A stretch of DNA of 64,000 bases from JBAXXL01 sp037127915 (lineage in GTDB: Bacteria > Bacteroidota > Ignavibacteria > Kapaibacteriales > UBA2268): positions 66,287 to 130,286 of the forward strand of contig JBAXXL010000004.1 of the NCBI GenBank assembly GCA_037127915.1, in the 5' to 3' direction. The position numbers and the translations under genes are program-made. Below, in pieces: positions 17,797-26,897 of this stretch (position 1 is the stretch's first letter; each line of letters begins with the position of its first letter). The notes under the pieces were generated by a model. It made no database searches, was not told the DNA's origin, and was given only the letters and a program-made list of their open reading frames with translations.

Positions 17797-17964
17797 GAAA
17801 CGCCGTTTGACTTCTGTGAAACGGCGTTTTATCTTTGTGAAACGGTGTTATACCTCTTAGAAACGGCGTAACACCTCTGTGAAATGGCGAACGACCTCTG
17901 TGAAACGGCGAACGACCTCTGTGAAACGGCGAACGACCTCTGTGAAATGGCGGACAGACTAAAA
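17797..17964. repeat. Tandem array 1: eight units of 21 bp
   Basis: Eight head-to-tail units begin at 17797, 17818, 17839, 17860, 17881, 17902, 17923 and 17944. Each opens with GAAACGGCG (or GAAATGGCG, GAAACGCCG, GAAACGGTG), and most end in ACCTCTGT. Units at 17902 and 17923 are identical; the outer units are more diverged. No spacers lie between units, so this is not a CRISPR array. The array starts 23 bp after tsaE. Confidence 0.93.
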
Positions 17965-18051
17965 AAGACATCTCTTTTGGTTCACTCGCTTTATTTATTG
18001 GCAACTACAGTAAATCTTTTGCTTAATAAACCCAATTTTTATCTCAATTAA
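17884..18051 (+). other. Possible small heptad-repeat ORF in array 1
   Basis: ATG 17884 opens 55 codons through the second half of the array. It reads repeated E-T-A-N-D-L-C and then a hydrophobic tail to TAA 18049-18051. The 7-residue period places Ala and Leu at a/d-like coiled-coil positions. The same frame upstream is broken by TAA in the unit at 17860. No ribosome-binding site is seen. It may be the remains of a heptad-repeat gene or a by-product of a 21-bp period. Confidence 0.2.
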
Positions 18052-18056
18052 CTACT

Positions 18057-18287
18057 TTATTGAGACAAAAACTCATCTTATTGACATTTTTCCTGACTTT
18101 ATTGACATTTTTCCTGACTTTATTGACATTTTTCCTGACTTTATTGACTTTTTTCCTCAGTTAGTTGACCTTTTTCCTCAGTTAGTTGACCTTTTTCCTC
18201 TGTTGGTTGAGGTAAAATTTCATCTTTCTAAGGTTTTTCCTCTTCTTTCTGAGGTAAAAACTCATCTTTCTGAAGTTTTTCCTCGTC
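18057..18287. repeat. Tandem array 2: eleven units of 21 bp
   Basis: Eleven head-to-tail units begin at 18057 and then every 21 bp. Units 2-4 are identical (TTATTGACA then TTTTTCCTGACT). Units 5-7 carry TTGAC with CTTTTTCCTC. Units 8-11 alternate between GAGGTAAAA...CATC and AGGTTTTTCCTC forms. Sequence is unrelated to array 1, but the period is the same. One plus-strand frame (18014-18313) stays open through all units without an ATG, GTG or TTG near its beginning. Confidence 0.92.
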
Positions 18288-18470
18288 TTTTTTTGTTCGC
18301 ACTTAGTATTTAGATGTTCTATACATCCAAAGTGGGAACATTTGCTCTATCAATTAGGAACTCCACTCTATTTATTTTATATGCCGTTTTTTACAAATAT
18401 AATTATTGCCAAAAAAGGGATAGACTAATTAAATAATCTATTCCTAATTTATTATTTCATCATTCATTTT

Positions 18471-18601
18471 TTATTCTATTACTAATTTTTTGACTATTGT
18501 TTTGTTGTTTCCTTCCACACGAACAAAATACATTCCCGCAGTAATATCTTTCGTATTTACTGTATATTGGTATTTGCCTTTCTCAATATACCATTCCTAA
18601 G
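18471..18601 (-). pseudogene. Orphan fragment of a T9SS sorting domain
   Basis: On the minus strand, from an in-frame stop to TAA at 18473-18471, the frame reads EWYIEKGKYQYTVNTKDITA, then G-M-Y-F-V-R-V and a typical C-terminal ending KLVIE. This is the last about 40 residues of a T9SS type A domain with no preceding gene body. It lies downstream of the broken gene at 18843-19181 and could be the end of the same ancestral gene. Confidence 0.75.
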
Positions 18602-18842
18602 GAATTCTCCCAACATAATCTTCATATTTCCTATTAATATGGCATCACTACGTGATTGAACAGCGTAGCTGTGCTATATCAATAGAAATTGTTATTAGAT
18701 TGCGTTCTGAGCAACGTAGTTGCGGAATACTTCTTCAAGCCTGAAAGGATGGAATTATTATTGAAAATGGAAAATAGACCTGTTACAAAACTCTGAAAGA
18801 GTGGAATAAATTTGTATTATTTGATTTTGTTTTCATTTTACA
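18602..18842. other. Short-repeat-rich spacer
   Basis: About 240 bp with no coding frame. It holds paired short elements: gcgtagctgtgctat and aacgtagttgcggaatac, and cctgaaaggatggaatta (18740-18757) with tctgaaagagtggaataa (18792-18809). Related text occurs near 10427. These look like dispersed non-coding repeats. Confidence 0.5.
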
Positions 18843-19181
18843 TTACTCCACAATAAACTTGTAACTTAATTGCTCAATTATTTTTGCACTATCAATTACA
18901 TCAAGAGTATCAGAATTTTGATTTTTTATATAAGCAAGATATCCGTGATAATATTTCATATTAAGTGCCATATCAAGTTTTTCACCTCGGTTCCCCCAAT
19001 TCCATCCCAATATGAATTGCTTTGATGTGTTTATTAAATCAGGAAGATACAAAGAATCATTGCCCGGAATTGCCCAATTTTGCGTTTTGTCGAATAACCT
19101 TGGCGGATCAATAATATCTTGCGATTATAGAATGATTATACTCATCAAAAATACTGTAGTTATGATAAGTGTATTTTTCAT
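18843..19181 (-). pseudogene. Secreted protein gene with an in-frame TAA after the signal peptide
   Basis: ATG 19181 lies 4 bp after the stop of the upstream T9SS gene. The first 18 codons encode a signal-like segment (MKNTLIITTVFLMSIIIL). Codon 19 is TAA (19127-19125). The same frame then continues for 93 codons as SQDIIDPPRL, with later segments FILGWNWGNRGEKLD and KIIEQLSYKFIVE, to TAA at 18845-18843. The only start codon after the stop is a weak TTG at 19052. The product is not recognised. A single base change would restore a 112-residue exported protein. Confidence 0.7.
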
Positions 19182-19185
19182 AACT

Positions 19186-20481
19186 CTATTCCTTCAGGAA
19201 TTTGTAACTTTTAGAAAAACTTTTGCTATTTAGTTGTAGTATGTACATTCCTTTTGGTAAACGAGAAGTGTCGTAATTTAATTGATAGGAATTAGTAAAG
19301 GTCAAAGTATCAATAACTTTACCGATTTCATCTATCACTTGAACATTATATAGTGAGTTGTAATCAACATTCAGGTTCAAAAAGTCATTAGCTGGATTAG
19401 GGTAAAGGACTTTCTCATTTTTTGGGTCATTGACACTTATTGCATTAGAAATATCGTAGAAAGTAAATCTATTTTCTAAAATTATGTCTTGTGCAATCAA
19501 AAGATTTTTGCAAATTACAAATTTACTGATTTTGTATTCCGATTGAATACGCTTGCATATTAAATCTACAAGATTGACGCGATATAACTTCTTGTCATTT
19601 GTGGTAAATAAATAATTTCCGATAATATGATTAGAATTTTCAGTAAATATTTTCTTACCATTATATAAAGTTTCGCAAGTTTGTGTTTTTACAAAGTTAG
19701 AACTATCATAATAAAATGTAGAAATATTATCTTTATTGCCCCAATACCAATTTGAAATCAATAAAGTATCGGATGTTGTTGAAAAGCAAATTGATCTTTT
19801 GCCATTTAATCTTTTAATAAGTTGTTCGGTTTCTAAACTAATGATATCTAATCCCATTGTTCCGCTTTCAAAAGGTTTCAAATAATCTACTCTTCTTTCC
19901 CAGTTAATCAGAGCAAATTTTCCATTTGAGCTTATTTTAATATCCATTGCGAAATTGTAATCTGTTTCATAGATTTTGTCAGGCAGATCCAATTTGTAAC
20001 TCATTTGTTTTTCTATATCGTTCGTTAAAGTACTGTAAACTATCAATTCACATTCTTTATACCAATGGATACCTAATTTCTCTGTCAATAAAATCAAATG
20101 ATTCCCATCCTCTGAAATATTCCAAAGTATTGTTTTAAATTCAGGAAACGAAAATGCAAAAAGTTCTTGGTTTGTAAATGGGTCGATCTTTTTTATTTCG
20201 TTTCCGTTTCTTCTGAGATAATGATTGGGACTGACCCTTAAATCAACATAAGCATCTTCCGATAATTCCATTTTTTCTGTTGAAATATCATAAATTTTAA
20301 ATATATAATTATCGCCAAAATAAAGTTTATTAGCAACTTCATTATACATAAAATAAGTCGGATTATCTTTCACACTACCTAAAATTAGATGCTTAGTCAT
20401 CTTTAAATCTTGGGCATTCGTTTTGCCGGCAACAACAATTAATATCGCCAGCACTAAAATTAAAATCATTTTTGTTTTCAT
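19186..20481 (-). CDS. Secreted beta-propeller-like protein with T9SS sorting domain
   Basis: 431 residues. A signal peptide ends near TNAQ. The central 320 residues are blade-like beta segments (LYFGDNYIFKIYDIS, FALINWERR, NHIIGNYLFTTNDKKLYRVNL), resembling WD40/quinoprotein-type propellers, though no blade signature is strong enough to name. The last about 75 residues (VLYPNPANDFLNLNV to SYKFLKE) are a T9SS type A domain. The broken gene at 18843-19181 follows after 4 bp, probably in the same transcript. Surface or extracellular; function unknown. Confidence 0.8.
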   Translation of the reverse strand: MKTKMILILVLAILIVVAGKTNAQDLKMTKHLILGSVKDNPTYFMYNEVANKLYFGDNYIFKIYDISTEKMELSEDAYVDLRVSPNHYLRRNGNEIKKIDPFTNQELFAFSFPEFKTILWNISEDGNHLILLTEKLGIHWYKECELIVYSTLTNDIEKQMSYKLDLPDKIYETDYNFAMDIKISSNGKFALINWERRVDYLKPFESGTMGLDIISLETEQLIKRLNGKRSICFSTTSDTLLISNWYWGNKDNISTFYYDSSNFVKTQTCETLYNGKKIFTENSNHIIGNYLFTTNDKKLYRVNLVDLICKRIQSEYKISKFVICKNLLIAQDIILENRFTFYDISNAISVNDPKNEKVLYPNPANDFLNLNVDYNSLYNVQVIDEIGKVIDTLTFTNSYQLNYDTSRLPKGMYILQLNSKSFSKSYKFLKE

Positions 20482-20521
20482 TTTGGAATTCTCAATTTGT
20501 TTAATAAATTTTTTGTTTCTT

Positions 20522-20623
20522 CACATGGGCAAGCCCACGTGCTTCCACACCTTTATGTTTTTTTGGAAGCATTGGGGCTTGCCCCAATGAAACCACTTTT
20601 TATCCCCACGCTGAAGCGTGGGG
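20522..20623. repeat. Cluster of palindromic elements
   Basis: There are three stems: cacatgggc/gcccacgtg (20522-20541, one wobble), cattggggc/gccccaatg (20570-20589, perfect) and ccccacgc/gcgtgggg (20604-20623, perfect). In addition gcttcca (20541-20547) can pair with tggaagc (20564-20570). No T-run follows. Confidence 0.75.
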
Positions 20624-20924
20624 TTGATAATATTAAGTAAGTTACGTATGTCATTCCCATAAATATATTCCTATAATTGCGAATGTATTTATTTCCGGCT
20701 TTGGGATAACAAGGCTTATGCCACAGCCCGTGCGGGAATGCAGAGAATTCGCTCCGTCTTCAGATAGAGCTTTGTGCGGAAAAAGTATAGATTATTCATA
20801 AGTAACTCACTATTTTATTCAAATTCATTATGAAACACAAACAAAAATAATAAAATTATTTTAATTAATACCCATATTCATCTTACTATAACACAAATAT
20901 GAATAGAAAGTTACAAAAAGCAAT

Positions 20925-20956
20925 AAAAAAAAGGTGCCTGTAAAAACAGACACCTT
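20925..20956 (-). terminator. Intrinsic terminator of the giant T9SS gene
   Basis: aaggtgcctgt (20931-20941) and acagacacctt (20946-20956) form an 11-bp stem with one mismatch. On the minus strand it is followed by a run of eight T. It lies 30 bp after the stop. Confidence 0.85.
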
Positions 20957-20985
20957 ATATTTTTATGTTCGATTAATCGAATAGC

Positions 20986-23900
20986 TTATTTTACGACGTT
21001 CATACCTTGAGTAAGCATATTGTCGCCAGCTTTAATAACGATTGTATAAGAACCGCTAGCAAAGTTATGAGCATCGATTGATAATGAATGAGTACCTGCA
21101 GGTTTTGTACCGTTGAATAAAGTTGCAACAACTTTACCGCTTAAGTCATAAACCATAGCACTGATATTCATTTCATTTGAAATTGTAAATTGAACTTCTG
21201 AAGTTTCTGTTACAGGGTTTGGATTTAAGCTATTGATATAAGCCGCGCCGGTTTCGCCTTGTACGTTAACAATTTTAACTTCTGAATATGTATAATTACC
21301 GTCAGCATCAACTAATTTCAATCTGTAAGCGTAAGAATTGCCGCTAACTACTTTGTTATCAACATAAGGACCATAGTATTTGATTGTTGTACTTGCACCA
21401 TTAGCAGGAACTTTTTCAAATGCTGTGAAGTTGCTTGTAGAACCGTCAATTACGTTAGCTTTTTCGATATCAAAGTAAGCTGAATTCATTTCACTTTGGG
21501 TAGCCCAATCTAATTGAACACCGTTAGATGTAGAAGTAGCATTGAAATCGTATAATTCAACAGGAACAACAATACCGTTTTTCTCTAAATAATCGAGAAC
21601 GGCTCTCATTACTGTTTCAGGACTTGACCAATGACGCCAATCAACGTTTAACACTATAATGTTATAAGGTAAAGCAGAAGTGATAACACCACCAATACGT
21701 TCTTCTAAAGCAACGTATTTGCCTTTATCAGGTCTATCTTGATAATGTTTATTATATTTAATAGCTATTTTTGATGTACCAATAACTTTACTATCAGTAA
21801 TAATTTTGTTTAAGCCTGGTTGAGGATATGAATCACCTAACCACTGAGTAGCTTGAACACCAAAAATCAAATCTTTTGCTAATGATATGCCTGTTACAGA
21901 ATCACCGGAATAATTGCCGGCCAAATCTAATGGGTTACCCGGTTGATTGACAGTGGCACGAATGCGGTAATTCATAAATTCTTTATTATTAGCTTCGTTT
22001 GCTCTAATGAATTCTTGCGAAGATGCAATGAAATTCTTTTTAATACTTGCAGAGCCTGATTTGAAGTAGTCTTCTAAGTTAATGACATCAAAACTGGAAA
22101 GAGTGTTAGCAACTCCAAGAGTTTTATCATCGCCATCAGACCAAATCAAAGTACGATATAATGGATAATTGATTGAACGAGGTTCCCATTCTTTACGGTC
22201 AAATAGATCTACATCTAAGTGATTGTTTTCAGGTTCAGGACCTAATTTAGTACTCCAACCGAAATTATTCAATACTTTAACTACTGAGTCAAGATTTAAT
22301 CTTGAAGCAAACAAGTTAGGATCGCTTTCATTGCTGATATCATATTTCATGTTTTCAGCAGAAACCATCAAACTCAAAGTTGCGCGTTTCAAATAGAAAC
22401 GAACTATTTTTTCTATTTTGTTGTTATAACCATTTTCGTCATCACCCAATTCAATTATTATTTTGTAAAGTGGAGAAACGTTAGGTTCCATAGCTTTGAA
22501 TTCATCAGGTACGTTGAAAGGTTGTGTACCATCTGTTCTTCTCCAATCGCCATAAGTTTCAGGAACAAATTCATTGTTTTTATTAGTAAGAGAAACAACT
22601 GCAGTTTGGAAACTTCCGATAGAAGGAACTTGTAATGTGTAATCCATTACTTTGTTTAATGAAGGATCAAATACACCTGCATAAGTTTCATGATATATAG
22701 TTACATGAACCGAAGGGCTTGTAGTAGACATACTTGAGTTATTTCTGATTGCAACTGTCATAGGAACAGGAGCTTCAGTCATAATATATTCATAAGCTGA
22801 AAATTTGCCGACTTGGTCTTTGTAAACACCAGGTTCAATTAATCGAACCAATTCCAAATCTGAAATATAAGATGAGCCATAGAATTCTACAGCACCAATG
22901 TCGAATCTTTCGCCTGATTTACCGCGAACTATACCATCAACATCATCATATACTAATTTTTCTAAGTTCATACCACGATTGTTCAAAACTGAATTTTTCG
23001 GATAAGGAGTATCATTAACTCTTAATGTAAGAACATCTAATACATCGTCATCATCGTTAGGACCTTTAGAATGTTTGATTACAAAGTCTTTAATAAAGTT
23101 ACCGGAAATAGAGTTTCCATCTTGACCTGTCCAATATTGCCATTGGCTCAATTTCAAGAATTCACCTTTTTTACCGGCGTTAACTGTGCTACCATCATTA
23201 CGTATTTGAATTAAGCGGAACAAATCAGTTGTAGGATTTGTTAGGTAGAATGCATTACGATCTGATACCAAGCCTTGACCCCAACGAGGTAATAAACCTT
23301 GGTATAATACAGCAGTGTTGAACACAGATGAAGATGAAATAGTATTATCTGTAATTGCAATAGCGTTATTATAGAATTGAGGATTGTTTGAATAGCTCAT
23401 GCTAATACCAACAACTAATGCTTTATTTACTACATTATTGTAATCTTCAATATATATTGTGTTGTTCGCAATGATATCGCCATTAGTAAAGTAATCAGCA
23501 ACCATTGGTTTATTTGTTGCATCGTTTAAATCTGTAGAAATACTAATACCAACAACAGCCGCAATATCTTCAGCAGGTTTTAAATTCCAAACGATATTAT
23601 TTTTAATTAATGTGTTTTCGTCTACACTAGGAATTGTTATTGATTTACCAGTAAATTGAATGGTAGTAGGAGTTTGAACGCTTACGATACCATAAACAGA
23701 TTCTAAACCAGATACATCAGAAATTTCGTTTTTCTGAATAGTTAAGTTTAAGTTATTGAAGCCATAATAATTATTAATATTGTCAGCTTCACCACCTGCC
23801 ATAATACCAGCGGCATAAGGAACACATGAACCAGTTACTTGGAAAATTCTATTGCCGTCAATATTTGTTCCATTTTCATAACCTACAAATATACCTGTTT

Positions 23901-26613
23901 TAGAAACATCATAAATTATGTTATTACTAATTGTATTATTTTCATTATAGTAGGTTGCGAAATCACCGGTATTCGCGTCTAATAAAGCACCAATACCTAA
24001 GGAAATAACACCAACACCAAAACCATGGATTTCGTTATTATCAATAACGTTGTTTTTGATAATCAAAGTATCTATATTGTAATAATTAATGCCATATTGC
24101 AAATCAACTGGAGGCAAGTTACGTAATAAAACACCGGCTGATGAGTTAGCGAATGGTTTAAATTCAAATTTTTGTGAACCTGAATTAAATCTTGCTCCAG
24201 GAATATCACAGTTACTTGATTTAGAATTATCAACTAAAACTGTGTTTTTGAATGTGATATTTTGTGATCCGGTAGCTAAATTAACAACCGCTTTAGCAGC
24301 ACTTAATGTATGAAGAACGAATTTTAATGAATGACTTGCTAAACCATCAAAAGTTATATAACCTTCACTTCTAGCAAATTCATTTTTTTGAGTAAGATCT
24401 ACATAATATACAGGTGCTTTAACATTGTCAGGTTGTGCATTTTGTCCGAATAAAATACCAATACCTTTCTTTGAATAAAGATGTACTTGAATTTTTTGTC
24501 CAAAATCGTCTTCTCTAACTGTAAATATAACCGGATTAGCTTTGCTTACACCGATGATTTTTGAAGATAAATCAATAGCAGGACCATTTTTATTGATATC
24601 GCCTTCGCTGTAAAACAGGTCTGTTAAATAGAATGTAACAGGACCAGCTACGCCGCGGCGGTATAAAGCATTAACAGCATCGCCTAACGATGCAAAATCT
24701 GCGCCCGATTTAGCGATTGTATATTTGCCTTTTAATCCGCCGTTAACTGTTAAAATGTAAGTTTTTTTGTTATTTGATGGTATTACATCGCCATCAACAG
24801 CATAATTTACTTTAACAGTATAGTCGCCAGATTTTTTAGGGAAGAATGGTTTGTCCAAATAGAATGGTTTTTGATTGTCGAATCTTGTTGGTAAGTTGCT
24901 GACCATGGTTTTCTCGTTATAAACAGAAACGCCATCAGGATCGATTATTTCAACATAAACAAAATCGCCGGCTAAATCAATTGAACCGTTGTTTCTAAGT
25001 TCTACGCCGACACTTACAGGAGAATTGACATATTCGCCATTATCTAAATCAGCACCAACTAAACCAACAACTTCACCTTCGTAGTCATAACCGACTTCGA
25101 ATACATAATCAGCTTGCCCTTTACGTGGGTATTGATTATTCAATGGATCGTCATCCGAAGCGGCATCTAATATTTTTGTTGTTACAGTGATTTTATAATC
25201 ACCAATTTTATCAGGTATAAAACCTAAATCAAAATTATCAACAACAAAAGATTCACCCATTTCAATTGGATTGTTCGGAGGAATGCTTGAATCGAAATTA
25301 TATTTTAATGTTGTTTTCGATTTTGTACTGATATGTTCAATAACAGCAGTCATTTCGAATTTAGTAATTGCGCGTTTACCTAAGTTTCTTGTTTTGATTT
25401 CGATAGGAACGCGTTTATTATAAGGATAAATTGATTTATTCTTAGTTACAGGGTAGATAATACTTGTTACTTCCAAATCATTTTGCAAAGCAATAGTGAA
25501 TGTAGAAGTATAATCTGAGTAGAGACCGCTTGTTTTTTGGGTTAATCTAACTCTAACTTGATATTGTCCACCTACAATAATATCTTTATTTGTTAGTAAA
25601 TCCAAAGCACCGGTTTGTAAATCACCACATAATTGGTTAGCGTGGTCAATCATCACCTTATTGGCATTGCCTTCAGGTTGTGGATTAGGGTCTATTGATG
25701 TGCTTGAAGCATATTCGTCGCTTTGACCTTGATAGATGATTTTCGGATTAGCACTGCTTAAAGGACCGTAAATATTATAAGTGAAAGTTACTTGCTCCTG
25801 AGTTGCTGCACGGTTAATACGTACAAATGGGCGTTCGTCACCTTCATAAATTTTTCCGGTCACTAAAATGTCACCAGGTGCAGGATAAACTGTTGCTACT
25901 GAAGGAGCAGGTGATAAAGTCCAAGCTCTTCCTGAGAATACCCAGTCGCGGGTATTTTTGTTCAACCAAAAAGAAGAATTGTTGTTCTTGTAATAAGTAG
26001 AACCTGTGAATTCATCTTCAGGGCGAACGTTAATATATTTCGATTGGCTACTGCCAACAAAATATATTGCACCATCAATGCCTTGTCTGCCTATTCCGGA
26101 ATTTTCTCCGTAAATAACAGTAATTTCATTGGTCGTTTCATAGATAATTACTTGAGCATCAAAATAATTTTTTGTGCCATCCAACATAGTTTGAGCTTTT
26201 AGGTGTTGGATAATTAAAGAACGAAAAGGCTTTGTACCTACAAATTTGTAGGATAAATCGCCTAAAGTTCTTAAATCATTGCCATACCAAGAAACCATGT
26301 TAGGGTATCCAGCGAATCCGGGAGCTTGACTAGGATTACGATCAGCATTAAATGACAGCCAGCCATCGCCATAAATAGTTACCGTAGTAATATTTTGGTT
26401 GTCATAATTGAAGGCAAAATCTTGTGGAATGTTGATTCTGCCCCAAGGCCTGTTGCTACCCAGCGAGTAACCGTCATTGAATGGTGACCAAAATTCATAA
26501 GTTTCTCGAACTTGGTAACTATTCAAATCTGTTGCTTTGGCATCTGTCATCGCTCCAGCGATGAGGAATGCCCCCAGCAATAATAGCATTTGAAATAACT
26601 TAGTGGTTTTCAC
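20986..26613 (-). CDS. Giant secreted beta-helix/CARDB-like protein with T9SS sorting domain
   Basis: 1875 residues from GTG 26613. GGAGG 6 nt upstream supports this start. An upstream ATG-equivalent (26649) would place 12 residues before the signal peptide. The signal peptide ends near TDAKA. In order: an N-terminal beta domain, two or more CARDB/Ig-like segments (about 380-620), a parallel beta-helix region rich in N-N-x-I/V repeats (about 630-1180), further Ig-like segments and a flavodoxin-like stretch, and a T9SS type A domain (NPNPVTETSEVQFTI to MNVVK). Likely a surface-attached or released adhesin- or enzyme-like protein; no catalytic motif was found. Confidence 0.88.
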   Translation of the reverse strand: MKTTKLFQMLLLLGAFLIAGAMTDAKATDLNSYQVRETYEFWSPFNDGYSLGSNRPWGRINIPQDFAFNYDNQNITTVTIYGDGWLSFNADRNPSQAPGFAGYPNMVSWYGNDLRTLGDLSYKFVGTKPFRSLIIQHLKAQTMLDGTKNYFDAQVIIYETTNEITVIYGENSGIGRQGIDGAIYFVGSSQSKYINVRPEDEFTGSTYYKNNNSSFWLNKNTRDWVFSGRAWTLSPAPSVATVYPAPGDILVTGKIYEGDERPFVRINRAATQEQVTFTYNIYGPLSSANPKIIYQGQSDEYASSTSIDPNPQPEGNANKVMIDHANQLCGDLQTGALDLLTNKDIIVGGQYQVRVRLTQKTSGLYSDYTSTFTIALQNDLEVTSIIYPVTKNKSIYPYNKRVPIEIKTRNLGKRAITKFEMTAVIEHISTKSKTTLKYNFDSSIPPNNPIEMGESFVVDNFDLGFIPDKIGDYKITVTTKILDAASDDDPLNNQYPRKGQADYVFEVGYDYEGEVVGLVGADLDNGEYVNSPVSVGVELRNNGSIDLAGDFVYVEIIDPDGVSVYNEKTMVSNLPTRFDNQKPFYLDKPFFPKKSGDYTVKVNYAVDGDVIPSNNKKTYILTVNGGLKGKYTIAKSGADFASLGDAVNALYRRGVAGPVTFYLTDLFYSEGDINKNGPAIDLSSKIIGVSKANPVIFTVREDDFGQKIQVHLYSKKGIGILFGQNAQPDNVKAPVYYVDLTQKNEFARSEGYITFDGLASHSLKFVLHTLSAAKAVVNLATGSQNITFKNTVLVDNSKSSNCDIPGARFNSGSQKFEFKPFANSSAGVLLRNLPPVDLQYGINYYNIDTLIIKNNVIDNNEIHGFGVGVISLGIGALLDANTGDFATYYNENNTISNNIIYDVSKTGIFVGYENGTNIDGNRIFQVTGSCVPYAAGIMAGGEADNINNYYGFNNLNLTIQKNEISDVSGLESVYGIVSVQTPTTIQFTGKSITIPSVDENTLIKNNIVWNLKPAEDIAAVVGISISTDLNDATNKPMVADYFTNGDIIANNTIYIEDYNNVVNKALVVGISMSYSNNPQFYNNAIAITDNTISSSSVFNTAVLYQGLLPRWGQGLVSDRNAFYLTNPTTDLFRLIQIRNDGSTVNAGKKGEFLKLSQWQYWTGQDGNSISGNFIKDFVIKHSKGPNDDDDVLDVLTLRVNDTPYPKNSVLNNRGMNLEKLVYDDVDGIVRGKSGERFDIGAVEFYGSSYISDLELVRLIEPGVYKDQVGKFSAYEYIMTEAPVPMTVAIRNNSSMSTTSPSVHVTIYHETYAGVFDPSLNKVMDYTLQVPSIGSFQTAVVSLTNKNNEFVPETYGDWRRTDGTQPFNVPDEFKAMEPNVSPLYKIIIELGDDENGYNNKIEKIVRFYLKRATLSLMVSAENMKYDISNESDPNLFASRLNLDSVVKVLNNFGWSTKLGPEPENNHLDVDLFDRKEWEPRSINYPLYRTLIWSDGDDKTLGVANTLSSFDVINLEDYFKSGSASIKKNFIASSQEFIRANEANNKEFMNYRIRATVNQPGNPLDLAGNYSGDSVTGISLAKDLIFGVQATQWLGDSYPQPGLNKIITDSKVIGTSKIAIKYNKHYQDRPDKGKYVALEERIGGVITSALPYNIIVLNVDWRHWSSPETVMRAVLDYLEKNGIVVPVELYDFNATSTSNGVQLDWATQSEMNSAYFDIEKANVIDGSTSNFTAFEKVPANGASTTIKYYGPYVDNKVVSGNSYAYRLKLVDADGNYTYSEVKIVNVQGETGAAYINSLNPNPVTETSEVQFTISNEMNISAMVYDLSGKVVATLFNGTKPAGTHSLSIDAHNFASGSYTIVIKAGDNMLTQGMNVVK

Positions 26614-26619
26614 TATAAA

Positions 26620-26624
26620 CCTCC
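26620..26624 (-). promoter_or_regulatory. Shine-Dalgarno site deciding the GTG start of the giant gene
   Basis: GGAGG on the minus strand ends 6 nt before GTG 26613-26611. This is a strong site in a genome where most genes show weak ones. Confidence 0.75.
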
Positions 26625-26847
26625 AAAAAATGATAATATAAACATACATTTGTTTTATTCAATTTAACTTAAAATAACTATAAAATATTGTGCCAAATAT
26701 GTAATAACAATTTTATTCAAATTTACAGTTACATATAATTAACAAACTACAAAACTAATAAAATAATTCCAATATATAAAATTTTTATTGCTCTAATTAT
26801 CAACATTTTATTTTTATTATAAGTTTTTTCAATAATATTTTATTGTT

Positions 26848-26855
26848 TATATTTG
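26848..26855 (+). promoter_or_regulatory. Possible -7 element upstream of ruvB
   Basis: TATATTTG matches TAnnTTTG and lies 42 bp before the ruvB ATG. No TTTG is seen at the expected upstream spacing. Confidence 0.3.
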
Positions 26856-26897
26856 AATATGTAATTTTTTCAATACTTTTTGCAATGATGTTGACAC

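Larger units (their letters stand above)
20482..20985. other. Repeat-rich intergenic region
   Basis: About 500 bp. It contains a cluster of palindromes (20522-20623), an imperfect stretch with cacagcccgtgcgggaatgc near 20720, and the terminator of the giant T9SS gene at its end. No gene is recognised on either strand. Confidence 0.5.

Noticed and set aside
17771..18004. A 77-residue minus-strand frame over array 1 with repeated PFHRGRS
   Set aside because: It starts with a weak TTG without a ribosome-binding site, and a 21-bp period gives open frames easily. I keep it only as a note.
17797..18287. CRISPR array
   Set aside because: Units are head to tail without unique spacers and no cas gene is near.
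10827..19127. Reassigned TAA codon, suggested by two in-frame TAA cases
   Set aside because: TAA is the normal stop of most intact genes in the window, so it is not a sense codon here.
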